64,000 bases of DNA from Sporohalobacter salinus. GTDB lineage: Bacteria > Bacillota > Halanaerobiia > Halobacteroidales > Acetohalobiaceae. A program made the position numbers and the translations under genes. Positions 17,875 through 27,611 of this stretch are shown here, in pieces. Where the stretch lies: assembly GCF_016908635.1 (NCBI RefSeq), contig NZ_JAFBEG010000005.1, positions 62,001-126,000 of the forward strand. Direction: 5' to 3'. Position 1 is the stretch's first letter. Each line of letters opens with the position of its first letter. The notes below the pieces were generated by a model. It did no database searches, had not been told where the DNA came from, and was given only the letters and a program-made list of their open reading frames with translations.

Positions 17875-18303
17875 TTATTCCTCCTGAATACTCTGTACCA
17901 TATTAGCTAATTTTTCTGGATCCTGTTTTGCTAAATCTTCAACTTCCTTTTGTTCATCATAATCTATTTCTTCTAAATCTAAAGGCTGAAACTCATCATT
18001 ATTTTGACTTTCATTCTCTTCTTGTTTTTTATCTTCAATCTCTTTCTGATTTTGAGCAGCATACTGTTGGACAGCAGTCTCTTTAGAAACAGAATTTATC
18101 TCATTCGATTGTCTATTCTTCGCTGTCATATTAGTAACTAAATAGCCAATCCCTGCACCTAACATTCCAAATAATAAACTAGATAATAAACTACGCTTAA
18201 GTATAATCATCAATGATAATCTGTTTGCTACTGTAATAATAGCAACTAACAGAAAAACAACTAAAGCAAAGATAATAGATAAACTCTTAGTTAAACCATC
18301 CAA
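17875..18303 (-). CDS. Unknown two-helix membrane protein with FliF-tail-like C-terminus
   Basis: About 142 residues from TTG 18303 (nine bases after AAAGGAG). Two hydrophobic segments (about 6-27 and 35-57) form a hairpin, followed by a K/Q/E/N-rich cytoplasmic stretch. The last 19 residues, LAKQDPEKLANMVQSIQEE, line up without gaps with the end of FliF in this window (LVEEQPEEVARLLKTWLSEE), the helix that binds the FliG N-terminal domain. It lies between cheD and the sigma gene, where Bacillus has no gene. Function unknown; a link to the MS-ring or C-ring is inference. Confidence 0.65.
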   Translation of the reverse strand: MDGLTKSLSIIFALVVFLLVAIITVANRLSLMIILKRSLLSSLLFGMLGAGIGYLVTNMTAKNRQSNEINSVSKETAVQQYAAQNQKEIEDKKQEENESQNNDEFQPLDLEEIDYDEQKEVEDLAKQDPEKLANMVQSIQEE

Positions 18304-18318
18304 CCTTGTCAACTCCTT

Positions 18319-18801
18319 TTATAAAACCTGATCTTCTCCTTTAACTGTCTTAATTAATGTCTTACCATCTTCTACATGAAATTCCATAGTCCGTCCGTAA
18401 TCTTTTCCTACATCCGAACCTAATAACCTTATATTTTTTGCCCGCAAAATTTCCTTAACAGCTTTAACATTACGAGCTCCAATCTTCATACTAGAATCAG
18501 AGTTATCAAAACTAAACATCTGAGCTCCACCAGCAATCTTAGCCTTTAATCGTCTAATCCTAGCCCCAGCTTTTTTCATTTCATCCAATAAAAGCTCTAT
18601 AGCAGTATCTGCATACTTAGCAGGATTACTGTTCTTTCGATTCCCAGGTACTTTAGGTAACATAACGTGTGCTAAACCACCAATTTGCGAACGCGAATCA
18701 TAAAGAGCCACTCCTACACATGAACCCAAGCCAGAAGTTATTAAAATATCACTTTTTTCCCCTACATCCAAATCAGCCATTTTTACTCTAATTTTGCTCA
18801 T
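18319..18801 (-). CDS. cheD: Chemoreceptor glutamine deamidase
   Basis: Deamidates glutamines on chemoreceptors and binds CheC to stimulate its phosphatase activity. The catalytic Cys is in GLGSCVGVALYD and the His in GGLAHVMLP; KIAGGAQMF, IGARNVKAVKEIL and GSDVGKDYGRT follow. 160 residues, typical. ATG overlaps the cheC stop (ATGA), so the two are translationally coupled and likely made in fixed ratio. No cheA, cheB, cheW or cheY is in the window, so the rest of the pathway must be elsewhere. Confidence 0.96.
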   Translation of the reverse strand: MSKIRVKMADLDVGEKSDILITSGLGSCVGVALYDSRSQIGGLAHVMLPKVPGNRKNSNPAKYADTAIELLLDEMKKAGARIRRLKAKIAGGAQMFSFDNSDSSMKIGARNVKAVKEILRAKNIRLLGSDVGKDYGRTMEFHVEDGKTLIKTVKGEDQVL

Positions 18802-19436
18802 ATCTGCCCCACTCCAAGCTTAGATAAAATCTTATTTAGAGACTCAGGAGTAGGAATAAAGAAAAAATTCCCCGAAATTCTATCTTCTCCATCCCAGAAT
18901 TCAGTCTCAACTACTAAAGCATAATCTCCAATATAACCTACTTGTAAAAAAGCAACTTCTAAAATTGCTCCTGCCATATCCAACGCTAAACCTGGAACTG
19001 AAGGTAGTGGAGATAAGTTAGTCATTCTGCTTAAAGCATTTAAATAAGAATTAGTCAATATATTCCCTAGCTCTTTTAAAGTAGATTTCTTAATTTTCTC
19101 ATCCTGTTTATCTACATTATTTAATCTTTTATCTAATAATAAACTAGTCATTCTATTAGCACTCTTTTCATCTAACGCAAATAAAATTTTCCCTGGAATA
19201 TCCCCCATTACTTCAACTAAAATCCCAACTACTAATGACTCAGGACCACCTAGAATCTCTGGTATTTCATTTAAAGGTTTAATATCTACTTTTGGTACAC
19301 TCATATCAATTCTCTGATCTAACATCTGTGAAAAAGCAGTAGCGGCATTCCCAGCTCCTATATTAGCTATCTCTTTTAAAGCATCTAACTGCAAATCAGA
19401 AAGTTCAGTTAAATCAGTACGTGATTCATCCTCCAT
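18798..19436 (-). CDS. cheC: CheY-P phosphatase CheC
   Basis: Dephosphorylates CheY-P and controls CheD. Two CheC signature helices are visible: ALKEIANIGAGNAATAF near residue 20 and STLKELGNILTNSYLNAL near 110, each with the E...N pair needed for phosphatase activity. 212 residues. ATG at 19436 follows GGAGG with a ten-base gap. A 100-base gap to the upstream PilZ gene holds no clear signal; in Bacillus cheBAW precede cheC, and they are missing here. Confidence 0.95.
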   Translation of the reverse strand: MEDESRTDLTELSDLQLDALKEIANIGAGNAATAFSQMLDQRIDMSVPKVDIKPLNEIPEILGGPESLVVGILVEVMGDIPGKILFALDEKSANRMTSLLLDKRLNNVDKQDEKIKKSTLKELGNILTNSYLNALSRMTNLSPLPSVPGLALDMAGAILEVAFLQVGYIGDYALVVETEFWDGEDRISGNFFFIPTPESLNKILSKLGVGQI

Positions 19437-19536
19437 ACACTAGCCACCTCCGTTTGCACTTCTTAACTCCTCTATAATTTCCCCCTAATATTTAATCTAA
19501 ATTAATTTATTTGTTTATTTTATAATTCATGATAAA

Positions 19537-20217
19537 TTATAAAAGACCTTTTTTATGTAATTCTAATTGCTTCTGAAGTACCCACTGTACTACCTCATCC
19601 TGTTGTGATTGAGAAATATCAATATATTTAACTCCTAAACCAATCTTATCCTCATAGTCAGATAATTCATCTATTCTAATTACTTTTCCTATTATTTTTT
19701 CAAAACTAAAATCTTGAATCTTAAACTTAATTTCTATAAATGAATTTACCGAAATATCTTCTTTCACTGCCAATAATATTCCACCACCACTTATATCCAC
19801 AGTAAAAGCTAATTTAAATTCTTCCTGTTTCTCCTCATCATACTCTAATTCTTGTAAATCATCTAAATCAAGTTGACGATAGTTAATTTCCCTTCTAACA
19901 GGTATACGTACAAAGTCTCTTCTTTGAATCTTATTTACTTCAGGCGGAAACTCTACATCACAAGCAGCTACATTATTAGACATCCGTCGGGATAAAACTT
20001 TAGTTTCAAAACTATACTTAGCTCTTTTATTATTAAAAAAGACTTCTAATTCAGTTCCTACCGCTAAAGGAATTACCTGTTCATTTTTAATTGGCAGAGT
20101 AATCTGAATTTTATCTTCGGTTATATCAATAACTTTACAAACATAACTTCCAGTATATAAACCAGACTTAACTTCCACTTTAATTGATTCATCAGCCTCT
20201 AACCCCAAATCACCCAT
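19537..20217 (-). CDS. PilZ-domain flagellar brake protein (YcgR/YpfA type)
   Basis: c-di-GMP receptor that slows the motor. The N-terminal YcgR-like domain (about 1-95) is followed by PilZ with RRDFVRIPV (RxxxR) and FTVDISGGG (D-x-S-x-x-G), the two c-di-GMP-binding motifs, both intact. About 226 residues from ATG 20217, eight bases after AGGAGG; the longer frame to 20238 contains the ribosome site. Together with the riboswitch at the operon head it gives c-di-GMP control of both synthesis and function of the flagellum. Confidence 0.92.
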   Translation of the reverse strand: MGDLGLEADESIKVEVKSGLYTGSYVCKVIDITEDKIQITLPIKNEQVIPLAVGTELEVFFNNKRAKYSFETKVLSRRMSNNVAACDVEFPPEVNKIQRRDFVRIPVRREINYRQLDLDDLQELEYDEEKQEEFKLAFTVDISGGGILLAVKEDISVNSFIEIKFKIQDFSFEKIIGKVIRIDELSDYEDKIGLGVKYIDISQSQQDEVVQWVLQKQLELHKKGLL

Positions 20218-20240
20218 CCCTTCTCCCTCCTTTAACAATA

Positions 20241-21131
20241 CTATTTATCTGCTAATCCAAATAATTTAGAAAAGAATCCTCGTACTCCTGTAGCAGTACT
20301 CTCTTCTTTAATATCTAATAATTTATTTCTAATTTTTTTAATTGCTTTAGATGCTTTAGAATTAGGGAATTCTAAAAAGAAAGGATGCTGTCTTTTGACA
20401 GCCTTGATTACTTTTTTGTCTTTAGGGATTGTTCCTAACACATTAAGTTGAATATCTAGAAATTCATTAACAGCATTAGTAATTCGATTAGAAACCCTTT
20501 TTCCTTCTTTATCATTCTCTACTTGATTAATAACCAAATTAATTTTAGAAGTATGCTGTTGATTAGCAATAATTTTAATTAAACCATAGGCATCAGTAAC
20601 TGCAGTTGGTTCTGGAGTGGAAATTACAGTTATCTCATCAGCAGCTAAAATGAAATCAATAACCGCCTTAGAAACTCCAGCTCCTGTATCTATTAAAATA
20701 ATATCATATCTGTTTTCTAATGCTGTCCAACTATTAATTAAGTTTTGTAACTGATAATCAGTCAAATTAGCTAATTCCTCTGCTCCAGAAACTCCAGAAA
20801 TGACCTCTAAATTCTGAGGCCCTTTAATAATAACCTCTTCTATCTTCTTTTTTCCTTTAATTACATGACCTAAATTATATTTAGGAGCAATACCTAGGAC
20901 TACATCTATATTAGCCATTCCCAGATCAGCATCAATAATTCCTACTTTCTTGTCTTTAGCCTGCAAAGCTAAAGATAAGTTAACAGCAAAATTTGTCTTA
21001 CCTACTCCTCCTTTGCCGCTAGTAATAGCATATATCCGAGCCAAGCCTTCGTCTATCTGTTTTTGATTATCTTCCTGAGAATCATTTCGTTTTTGAACTA
21101 ACTCTCTTAATTTTTGAGCTTGATCTGTCAT
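20241..21131 (-). CDS. flhG: Flagellum number regulator, MinD/ParA-like ATPase
   Basis: FlhG/YlxH controls flagellar number and placement as partner of FlhF. The N-terminal 25 residues contain LRELVQKRNDSQED, resembling the FlhF-activating peptide. The deviant Walker A is ITSGKGGVGKTNFAVNLSLA, followed by IIDADLGMANIDV and ILIDTGAGVSKAV. 296 residues; the C-terminal KAIKKIRNKLL is the membrane-targeting amphipathic segment. ATG at 21131 after GGAG, six bases past flhF. Confidence 0.95.
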   Translation of the reverse strand: MTDQAQKLRELVQKRNDSQEDNQKQIDEGLARIYAITSGKGGVGKTNFAVNLSLALQAKDKKVGIIDADLGMANIDVVLGIAPKYNLGHVIKGKKKIEEVIIKGPQNLEVISGVSGAEELANLTDYQLQNLINSWTALENRYDIILIDTGAGVSKAVIDFILAADEITVISTPEPTAVTDAYGLIKIIANQQHTSKINLVINQVENDKEGKRVSNRITNAVNEFLDIQLNVLGTIPKDKKVIKAVKRQHPFFLEFPNSKASKAIKKIRNKLLDIKEESTATGVRGFFSKLFGLADK

Positions 21132-21137
21132 TTTAAA

Positions 21138-22217
21138 TTACTCCTCCAAAAGGGAATTCACAATTTTTTCTGGCTTAAATATTTCTATATCTTCTGGAAC
21201 ATTCTGACCATTAGTTATATACGATAATTTAGCTTCAAATTGATTAGTTATATTTAAAGTCATCCCTAAGTTTTTAGTTTCATCTAATTTAGTAAAGATA
21301 ATTTTATTAAGTCCTACTTGCTGAAAACTTAAAATAACATCCAACATATCCCTATACTTAGTAGTTGCACTCAATACTAAATGCTTCTCAACTCCATTTA
21401 TCCTATCTAATAAAGCATTCAGTTCTGACATATGCATTTCATTATTCTGACTTCGACCTGCTGTATCAATTAAGACTAAGTCCTTAGAAGCAAATTTGTT
21501 TAAAGCCTGTTGTAATTCATCAGGATCATAAACCACTTCTAGAGGAACATCGATTATTTCACTATAAGTCTTAAGCTGATCCACAGCAGCAATTCGATAG
21601 ATATCAGCTGTAATTAAAGCAACATCTTTATTCTCCTTCAAACTAAAATCAGCGGCTAATTTAGCCACAGTAGTCGTCTTACCTACACCTGTAGGTCCTA
21701 TTAAAGCAACTACTTTAGATCCTTGTGCCGGAAACTGGATTGGCGATCCTCGATTTAGTCTAGCTTTTATTTCCTCAGAAAACAATTTTGTTATCATTTC
21801 TGAATTCTTAATTTCTTGAGAGTTTAATCTATCATTAACCAATGTTGAAATTTTAGTTACTAACTCCTCTTTTACTCCTCGAGTCAATAGTTTATCCACT
21901 ATTTCTTTTAATTTATCTGGTAAATTATTATATGAAGTCTGAAGCTTATTCTCTTCTAATTCCTTTAAGACATCTCTCATCATCTGCTTTACCTGACTTA
22001 ATTCAGACTGCAACTGCTGTTCTTCTTTAGATCTATTATTACAGCTTTCATCTTCTAGGGCAGCTACTACCTCCACCTTTTCTTTACCAAATAGACCTAA
22101 AAAACCTCCTTCTTTAAATTTACGAGTATGTAGAATGATAGCTTCTGTTCCTAAATCAACTTTTACTTTAAACATTGCTTCTTGCATATTTTCTCCACGA
22201 TAACGCTTAACTTCCAT
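21138..22217 (-). CDS. flhF: Flagellar SRP-like GTPase
   Basis: Polar or placement GTPase of the SRP family. N-terminal B domain (1-80) begins with the family's RYRGENMQEAMFKVK; a helical N domain follows, then the G domain with [48 protein letters not shown] and IFTKLDETKNLG. 359 residues. The start codon touches the flhA stop (TAAATG). Confidence 0.96.
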   Translation of the reverse strand: MEVKRYRGENMQEAMFKVKVDLGTEAIILHTRKFKEGGFLGLFGKEKVEVVAALEDESCNNRSKEEQQLQSELSQVKQMMRDVLKELEENKLQTSYNNLPDKLKEIVDKLLTRGVKEELVTKISTLVNDRLNSQEIKNSEMITKLFSEEIKARLNRGSPIQFPAQGSKVVALIGPTGVGKTTTVAKLAADFSLKENKDVALITADIYRIAAVDQLKTYSEIIDVPLEVVYDPDELQQALNKFASKDLVLIDTAGRSQNNEMHMSELNALLDRINGVEKHLVLSATTKYRDMLDVILSFQQVGLNKIIFTKLDETKNLGMTLNITNQFEAKLSYITNGQNVPEDIEIFKPEKIVNSLLEE

Positions 22218-24290
22218 TTATAAGCTCACCATCCCTACTGTCTGCACATTTAAATCAGGTTCTAATTCATTAAAAGATAAAACAGTTAAATCAGAAGCTA
22301 CTTGCTCTGTTAAATCTTTAAAATGATATCTAACTACTGGTGAAGTCAATACAATAGGATCATATCCTTGCTGCATCATCTGTTGTATCTGTTGAGATAA
22401 GTTATTAAACAATTGTTGGGCAACATCAGGACCTAAAGTTACATATGCTCCCTGTTCAGTCCGTTCAATAGAATTAGAAATTCTTTCTTCTAATTGTGGA
22501 TCCAAAGTTAGCACATGAATATTATTATTATCATCTTTATATAACTCAGAAATCTGCCTTGATAAAGCCTGACGCGCATATTCTGTCAATATATCGACAT
22601 CTTTTGCATTTCTTGCTTCATCAGCTAACGTTTCCAAAATAGTTACTAAATCCCGTACTGGTACACCTTCCTGTAGTAAGTTCTGAAGCACTTTCTGAAT
22701 CTCACCAATAGTCATTAAATCCGGAATCAATTCATTAATTACTGCTGAATAGTCTTCTTTTAAATTATCAATTAAATCCTGTACTTCTTGTCTACCTAAT
22801 AATTCATGAGCATGATCTTTAATTAGTTCTGTCAAATGCGTAGCAATTACTGAAGGCGGATCTACAATCGTATAACCAGCTAACTCTGCTTCTTCTTTTT
22901 GATCTTCGCTAATCCACAATGCTGGCAGATCAAAGGCTGGTTCAGTAGTTTCAATCCCATCTATTTCATCAGTAACCATTCCCGAATCCATAGCTAAATA
23001 GTGATTAACCATAATCTCATGACGAGCAATCTCTATTCCTCTTAAATTAACTCGATAATGATCTGGCTCTAACTGCATATTATCTCTAATTCTAATAGGT
23101 GGAATAATAATCCCCAACTCTAAAGCACACTGTCGACGAATCATTGATACTCTATCCAATAAATCTCCACCTTGTTCTGGTACAACTAGAGGAATTAAAT
23201 TGTAACCTACTTCAACTTCCATCGGATCTACTTTCAATAATTCATCAATATCTTCCTGTTCTTCGTATTGGGAAACCTCTTCTTCCTCTTCACTAACTAC
23301 CTCTTCTTCAACAAGTTCTTGTTGAGTCTGATAAAGAGTATATCCTAATCCCGCCAACATCACTGCTAATAACAAAAAAGGAATTGTTGGTAAACCACTA
23401 ACAAAAGCAAATAAAGCCAGTACTCCAGAAACAATTAATAAACTCTTTGGTTGAGCTAACATCTGATTTGAAAGATCTGTTCCCAAATTTGACTCCGAAG
23501 CTGCTCTAGTAACTACAATTCCAGCTGCAGTAGAAATTAAAAGTGCTGGAATTTGACTAACTAATCCATCTCCAACAGTTAAAAGAGTATATGTTTGTAA
23601 TGCTTCTGTCACTGCCATACCTTGTTGTAAAACTCCAATAACCAAACCGCCGATTACATTTATTAGAGTAATTATAATTCCAGCAATTGCATCACCTTTA
23701 ACAAACTTACTAGCACCATCCATAGCACCATAAAAATCTGACTCATCTCTTAACTTTTTCCGTTGACTTCGCGCTTCAGCTTCAGTAATCAAACCAGCAT
23801 TTAAATCAGCATCAATACTCATCTGTTTACCAGGTAAAGCATCTAAAGTAAAGCGAGCCGTAACTTCTGCTACTCTTTCTGCTCCCTTAGTAATTACTAC
23901 ATACTGAATCACAACTAAAATAATAAAGATTACAAATCCTACTACATAATTTCCACCAACTACAAACTCTCCAAAACTTAATACCACTTCTCCAGCATAA
24001 GCTTCTCCTAAAATTAATCTAGTAGTGGAAACATTTAAAGCCAGTCTAAAGAGTGTAGCAATTAATAATAAAGTTGGAAAAACAGAAAACTCTAGTGGTT
24101 CTACAGTATACATTGAAATCAAAAGAATTGTCAACCCAAATGCAATATTAGCTGATAGTAATATGTCTAATAAAAAAGTAGGTAATGGTATAATAAACAT
24201 AATTACAATTGTAACAACTGCTAAAGCAAAAACAATATCACTATATTGAGTAAAACTTTTTGGAGCTAAATTATCACTAGGAGTGGCCAA
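22218..24290 (-). CDS. flhA: Flagellar export gate protein FlhA
   Basis: Large export gate component of the flagellar type III system. Eight membrane helices in the first 330 residues with the FHIPEP-type signature DADLNAGLITEAEARSQR in the cytoplasmic loop near 160, then an acidic linker (EEEVVSEEEEEVSQYEEQED) and the soluble substrate-docking domain (about 350-690). 690 residues, normal. TTG start at 24290, eight bases after GGAGG. Confidence 0.97.
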   Translation of the reverse strand: MATPSDNLAPKSFTQYSDIVFALAVVTIVIMFIIPLPTFLLDILLSANIAFGLTILLISMYTVEPLEFSVFPTLLLIATLFRLALNVSTTRLILGEAYAGEVVLSFGEFVVGGNYVVGFVIFIILVVIQYVVITKGAERVAEVTARFTLDALPGKQMSIDADLNAGLITEAEARSQRKKLRDESDFYGAMDGASKFVKGDAIAGIIITLINVIGGLVIGVLQQGMAVTEALQTYTLLTVGDGLVSQIPALLISTAAGIVVTRAASESNLGTDLSNQMLAQPKSLLIVSGVLALFAFVSGLPTIPFLLLAVMLAGLGYTLYQTQQELVEEEVVSEEEEEVSQYEEQEDIDELLKVDPMEVEVGYNLIPLVVPEQGGDLLDRVSMIRRQCALELGIIIPPIRIRDNMQLEPDHYRVNLRGIEIARHEIMVNHYLAMDSGMVTDEIDGIETTEPAFDLPALWISEDQKEEAELAGYTIVDPPSVIATHLTELIKDHAHELLGRQEVQDLIDNLKEDYSAVINELIPDLMTIGEIQKVLQNLLQEGVPVRDLVTILETLADEARNAKDVDILTEYARQALSRQISELYKDDNNNIHVLTLDPQLEERISNSIERTEQGAYVTLGPDVAQQLFNNLSQQIQQMMQQGYDPIVLTSPVVRYHFKDLTEQVASDLTVLSFNELEPDLNVQTVGMVSL

Positions 24291-24292
24291 AC

Positions 24293-25354
24293 TTAATACC
24301 TCCTCTCTTCATTGACCTGATACACATAAGCTAATACTTCAGCTACTGCCTGATATAATTCCATTGGTATTTCTTGATCTATCTCAACTTGAGCATATAA
24401 AGCTCTAGCTAATGGTTTCTCTTCTACAATTTCAATTCCACATTCTTCAGCTTTATCCTTGATCTTTTGAGCTACTTCTCCTTTACCTTTAGCTACTACT
24501 ATTGGAGCTTCCATGCTATCTATATCAAATTTAATAGCTATAGCAATATGAGTAGGATTTGTAATCACTACATCTGCTTCAGGAACCGACTCCATCATAC
24601 GGTTCATAGCCATTTCTTGCTGTTTCTCTTTCTGTCTCTTCTTTATCTCAGGATTACCATCAGTCTGCTTTTTTTCTTCTTTAACTTCCTGCTTAGTCAT
24701 TTTTAACTGTTGTTCATGCTCCCATTTTTGATAAATAAAATCTATAATACCTAATAAAATTAAAATTAAGCTAATCTTAATTGCCAGTGAATAAACTATA
24801 TTTCCAATTAAAGCAACAACCTGATGAACTCCTACCTTACTTAACGTAATTAATTTAGGCAGATTTCCTTTAATTGTGAAATAAGCTATAATTCCTACAA
24901 TAGATATCTTTAAAATTGATTTTAAAAATTCTGCTGCTGTCTGTTTAGAAAAAATCTGTTTAAAACCGGAAACCGGATTTAATTTACTAGGATCAGGTTG
25001 TAAAGATGTAGGAGTAAATAGAAATCCTGTCTGCAACAATCCAACAACAACACCTACTAATGCTACTACAAACATAATCGGCGAAACTAACTGAAAAATA
25101 AATTTAGCAATCTCTAACAATAAAGTGTGAAAAGTCTGGTTATTTAAAGTCATTGTCATATAATCAGTGAAATATTTATCCATAAATTGCATACTTTCAT
25201 ATAAAATATTATCCATTAAGAAAAAAAGCATAATGAAACTAAATAATAGAGTAAAAGCCATAGATAATTCTTGACTTTGAGCTACTTGTCCTTCTTCTCT
25301 AGCTTCTTTCCTTCGTTTCGGGGTGGGGTCTTCAGTTTTTTCCTCTGCTGGCAT
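24293..25354 (-). CDS. flhB: Flagellar export switch protein FlhB
   Basis: Switches export from rod/hook to filament substrates. The N-terminus EEKTEDPTPKRRKEAREEGQ is classic; four membrane helices follow, then the cytoplasmic domain with the autocleavage site NPTHIAIAIKF near residue 265. 353 residues. ATG at 25354 follows GGGAGGG. Confidence 0.97.
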   Translation of the reverse strand: MPAEEKTEDPTPKRRKEAREEGQVAQSQELSMAFTLLFSFIMLFFLMDNILYESMQFMDKYFTDYMTMTLNNQTFHTLLLEIAKFIFQLVSPIMFVVALVGVVVGLLQTGFLFTPTSLQPDPSKLNPVSGFKQIFSKQTAAEFLKSILKISIVGIIAYFTIKGNLPKLITLSKVGVHQVVALIGNIVYSLAIKISLILILLGIIDFIYQKWEHEQQLKMTKQEVKEEKKQTDGNPEIKKRQKEKQQEMAMNRMMESVPEADVVITNPTHIAIAIKFDIDSMEAPIVVAKGKGEVAQKIKDKAEECGIEIVEEKPLARALYAQVEIDQEIPMELYQAVAEVLAYVYQVNEERRY

Positions 25355-25365
25355 AACTTCCCTCC

Positions 25366-26142
25366 CTAATTACCTAGAATACTGATTATTTTATCTAAAC
25401 TGATAAATAGATCATTAAACAATCCTCTTAACAACGAAATATATACCGGAATTGTAATGAAAAGTAAAAAAGTTCCGACTAATAATTTTGTTGGTAAACC
25501 CATAACAAATACATTCATTTGGGGCACTGTTCTCGCTACCAATCCAAAAGCAACATCGGTTAAAAACAAAACTGCTATAATAGGCAAAGCAATCTGAAAT
25601 GCTAGCGGAAATAAATCTCCAGCCATCCGCAATAATTTCATAAATAAAGCATCTGATAAACTTAAACCCGTCAAGGGAATAACATCAAAACTATGTTTTA
25701 AAGCCCGTAATAAATGATGATGTCCATTAATAACTAAAAAGAATAATGTAGCTAATACATTCTTAAATTGTCCAATCACTGCAATAGAAGATCCATTTGT
25801 TGGATCCATTATATTGGCCATAGCAAGTCCCATTCTCATGCTTATCATCTGACCTGCTAGTTGAATACTAGCAAAAATTAAAATGGTTATAAAACCAAAA
25901 ATAAGTCCAATTGTTAATTCCGATAAAAAATTAAATAATAACATCAAAATATTTGCTGGCAATTCTAAGTTATTACTGTCAACTACAGATTTTAAAACCA
26001 AAGTTAATAAAAACACTAAACCAGCTTTAATCCGTTTAGGAATTACCTTACTACCAAAAAAGGGAGCAGTAAGAAATAAACCTGTAATTCTAAGCATGAT
26101 TAAAGCCCCTTGATAAATTGACTGTATTAATGCTAAATTCAT
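25366..26142 (-). CDS. fliR: Flagellar export protein FliR
   Basis: Export gate component. 258 residues with six or so helices; RITGLFLTAPFFGSKVIP near the start and QMNVFVMGLPTKLLVG near 205 are family motifs. Order fliO-P-Q-R-flhB-flhA is the conserved gate block. No sign of fusion to FlhB, which some clostridia show. Confidence 0.95.
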   Translation of the reverse strand: MNLALIQSIYQGALIMLRITGLFLTAPFFGSKVIPKRIKAGLVFLLTLVLKSVVDSNNLELPANILMLLFNFLSELTIGLIFGFITILIFASIQLAGQMISMRMGLAMANIMDPTNGSSIAVIGQFKNVLATLFFLVINGHHHLLRALKHSFDVIPLTGLSLSDALFMKLLRMAGDLFPLAFQIALPIIAVLFLTDVAFGLVARTVPQMNVFVMGLPTKLLVGTFLLFITIPVYISLLRGLFNDLFISLDKIISILGN

Positions 26143-26156
26143 TATTATCCCCTTTA

Positions 26157-26426
26157 TTAACCCACATAATTAGGTATATTAATAAACAAATTATGTACAA
26201 AATCCACCAAATTATTTAACATCCAGGGTCCAAAAAATATAATCGCTACTATAACAGCTAGAATTTTAGGAATAAAAACCAAGGTTTGTTCCTGAATCTG
26301 AGTAGTAGCTTGTAAAATACTAACTGCTAAACCAGCCAATAAGCCTAAACCTAACATAGGAGCTGTAACCATTAAAACTTGCAACAAAGCCTTTCTTCCT
26401 ATCTCTATAACTAACTGCTCTGTCAT
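26157..26426 (-). CDS. fliQ: Flagellar export protein FliQ
   Basis: 89-residue export gate subunit with two membrane helices. MVTAPMLGLGLLAGLAVSIL and QIQEQTLVFIPKILAV match the family. ATG at 26426 follows GGGAG. Confidence 0.95.
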   Translation of the reverse strand: MTEQLVIEIGRKALLQVLMVTAPMLGLGLLAGLAVSILQATTQIQEQTLVFIPKILAVIVAIIFFGPWMLNNLVDFVHNLFINIPNYVG

Positions 26427-26452
26427 CTAGAAAGCTCCCTTCTTACTATTAA

Positions 26453-27223
26453 TTAAAAAGTTTTAATTAGGGATTTAATAACTAGATACCAGCCGTCAAC
26501 TAATACAAATAATAATATTTTAAATGGAAGAGAAATCATTACCGGCGGTAACATCATCATCCCCATTGACATTAAAGTACTCGCAACTATCATATCAATC
26601 ACTATAAAGGGAAGATAAATTATAAATCCAATTTGAAAGGCTATTCTTAATTCACTAATAACAAAAGCAGGAATCAGAATATATGTTGGAATCTCGGTTT
26701 GGTTCTTAGGTCTCTCTATTTTACCTAAATCAACAAATAAAGCGATATCTTTTTCTCGAGTCTGCTCAAACATAAACCCCCTTAAAGGCTTAATCCCCTG
26801 CTCATAAGCCTGTATCTGATTAATTTCATCATTTAAATAAGGTTGGACTGCATCATCATAAATCTGTCCCCAAACAGGTGCCATCACAAAGATAGTTAAA
26901 AAAATTGCTAATCCAATAATAATCTGATTAGGAGGCATTCTTCTTGTTGCCAAGGCTCGTCTAATCAAAGATAACACTACTGCAATCCGCACAAAAGATG
27001 TCACCATAATCAAAATTGCCGGTGCTAATGATAATACCGTTAATAAAAGCATAATCTGTAACGGCAAAGCTAAATCTTGACTATTATTTGCACTATTAAT
27101 ATCCAAACTAATATTAGGTATATCAAAAGCTGGAGCTGCTTCAACTATACCTTGCCAGCTAATAATTATTAATAATAACAATACTGAAATTCTGAAGATG
27201 AATTTCCATCTCTTTTTAATCAT
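26453..27223 (-). CDS. fliP: Flagellar export protein FliP
   Basis: Export gate subunit forming the core pore with FliQ and FliR. An N-terminal signal peptide (KKRWKFIFRISVLLLLIIIS) is followed by a short periplasmic stretch and four helices, with VTSFVRIAVVLSLIRRA and MMMLPPVMISLPFKILLFV. About 256 residues. ATG at 27223 is eight bases after GGAAGG; ATG at 27229 is only two bases from it. The 5' end overlaps fliO. Confidence 0.96.
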   Translation of the reverse strand: MIKKRWKFIFRISVLLLLIIISWQGIVEAAPAFDIPNISLDINSANNSQDLALPLQIMLLLTVLSLAPAILIMVTSFVRIAVVLSLIRRALATRRMPPNQIIIGLAIFLTIFVMAPVWGQIYDDAVQPYLNDEINQIQAYEQGIKPLRGFMFEQTREKDIALFVDLGKIERPKNQTEIPTYILIPAFVISELRIAFQIGFIIYLPFIVIDMIVASTLMSMGMMMLPPVMISLPFKILLFVLVDGWYLVIKSLIKTF

Positions 27224-27560
27224 TATCATTGCCTTCCCTATTAAAAAACTTTTTAAAGCCCCGTTTTAAGTCATTATTCTTCATTTTATCTGTTAATTCC
27301 TCTATTTTATCCGAATCAGTTACTTTAGAAAGTAATTCCATTCTTTCTTTACTAATTCCTAATACCCAGATTTCATCTATTACTTTAACTAAATAGAGAG
27401 CCTGGTCAGAATTAAAATAGATTTTCTCTAATACTTGTAAATTTTGATTAAACCCTTGAAAATAACTTTGCTTCTTAATGAATTTAACTACTATAAAAAA
27501 TAGTAAAATAATAAGCAACAAATAAAATAACATTTTAATTAACTGCCAGGAAAAAGACAT
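27216..27560 (-). CDS. fliO: Flagellar biosynthesis protein FliO
   Basis: Small assembly factor for the FliP ring. 114 residues: one membrane helix (about 5-27) and a cytoplasmic beta-rich domain with VLEKIYFNSDQALYLVKVID and EIWVLGIS. ATG at 27560 after GAGGTG. Overlaps fliP by 8 bases. Bacillus has cheY between fliY and fliO; here only about 50 noncoding bases separate them. Confidence 0.88.
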   Translation of the reverse strand: MSFSWQLIKMLFYLLLIILLFFIVVKFIKKQSYFQGFNQNLQVLEKIYFNSDQALYLVKVIDEIWVLGISKERMELLSKVTDSDKIEELTDKMKNNDLKRGFKKFFNREGNDND

Positions 27561-27611
27561 CTTAACACCTCTATTAACTTAATATTTTGTTGACCCCTAA
27601 TTTATAAGTTC

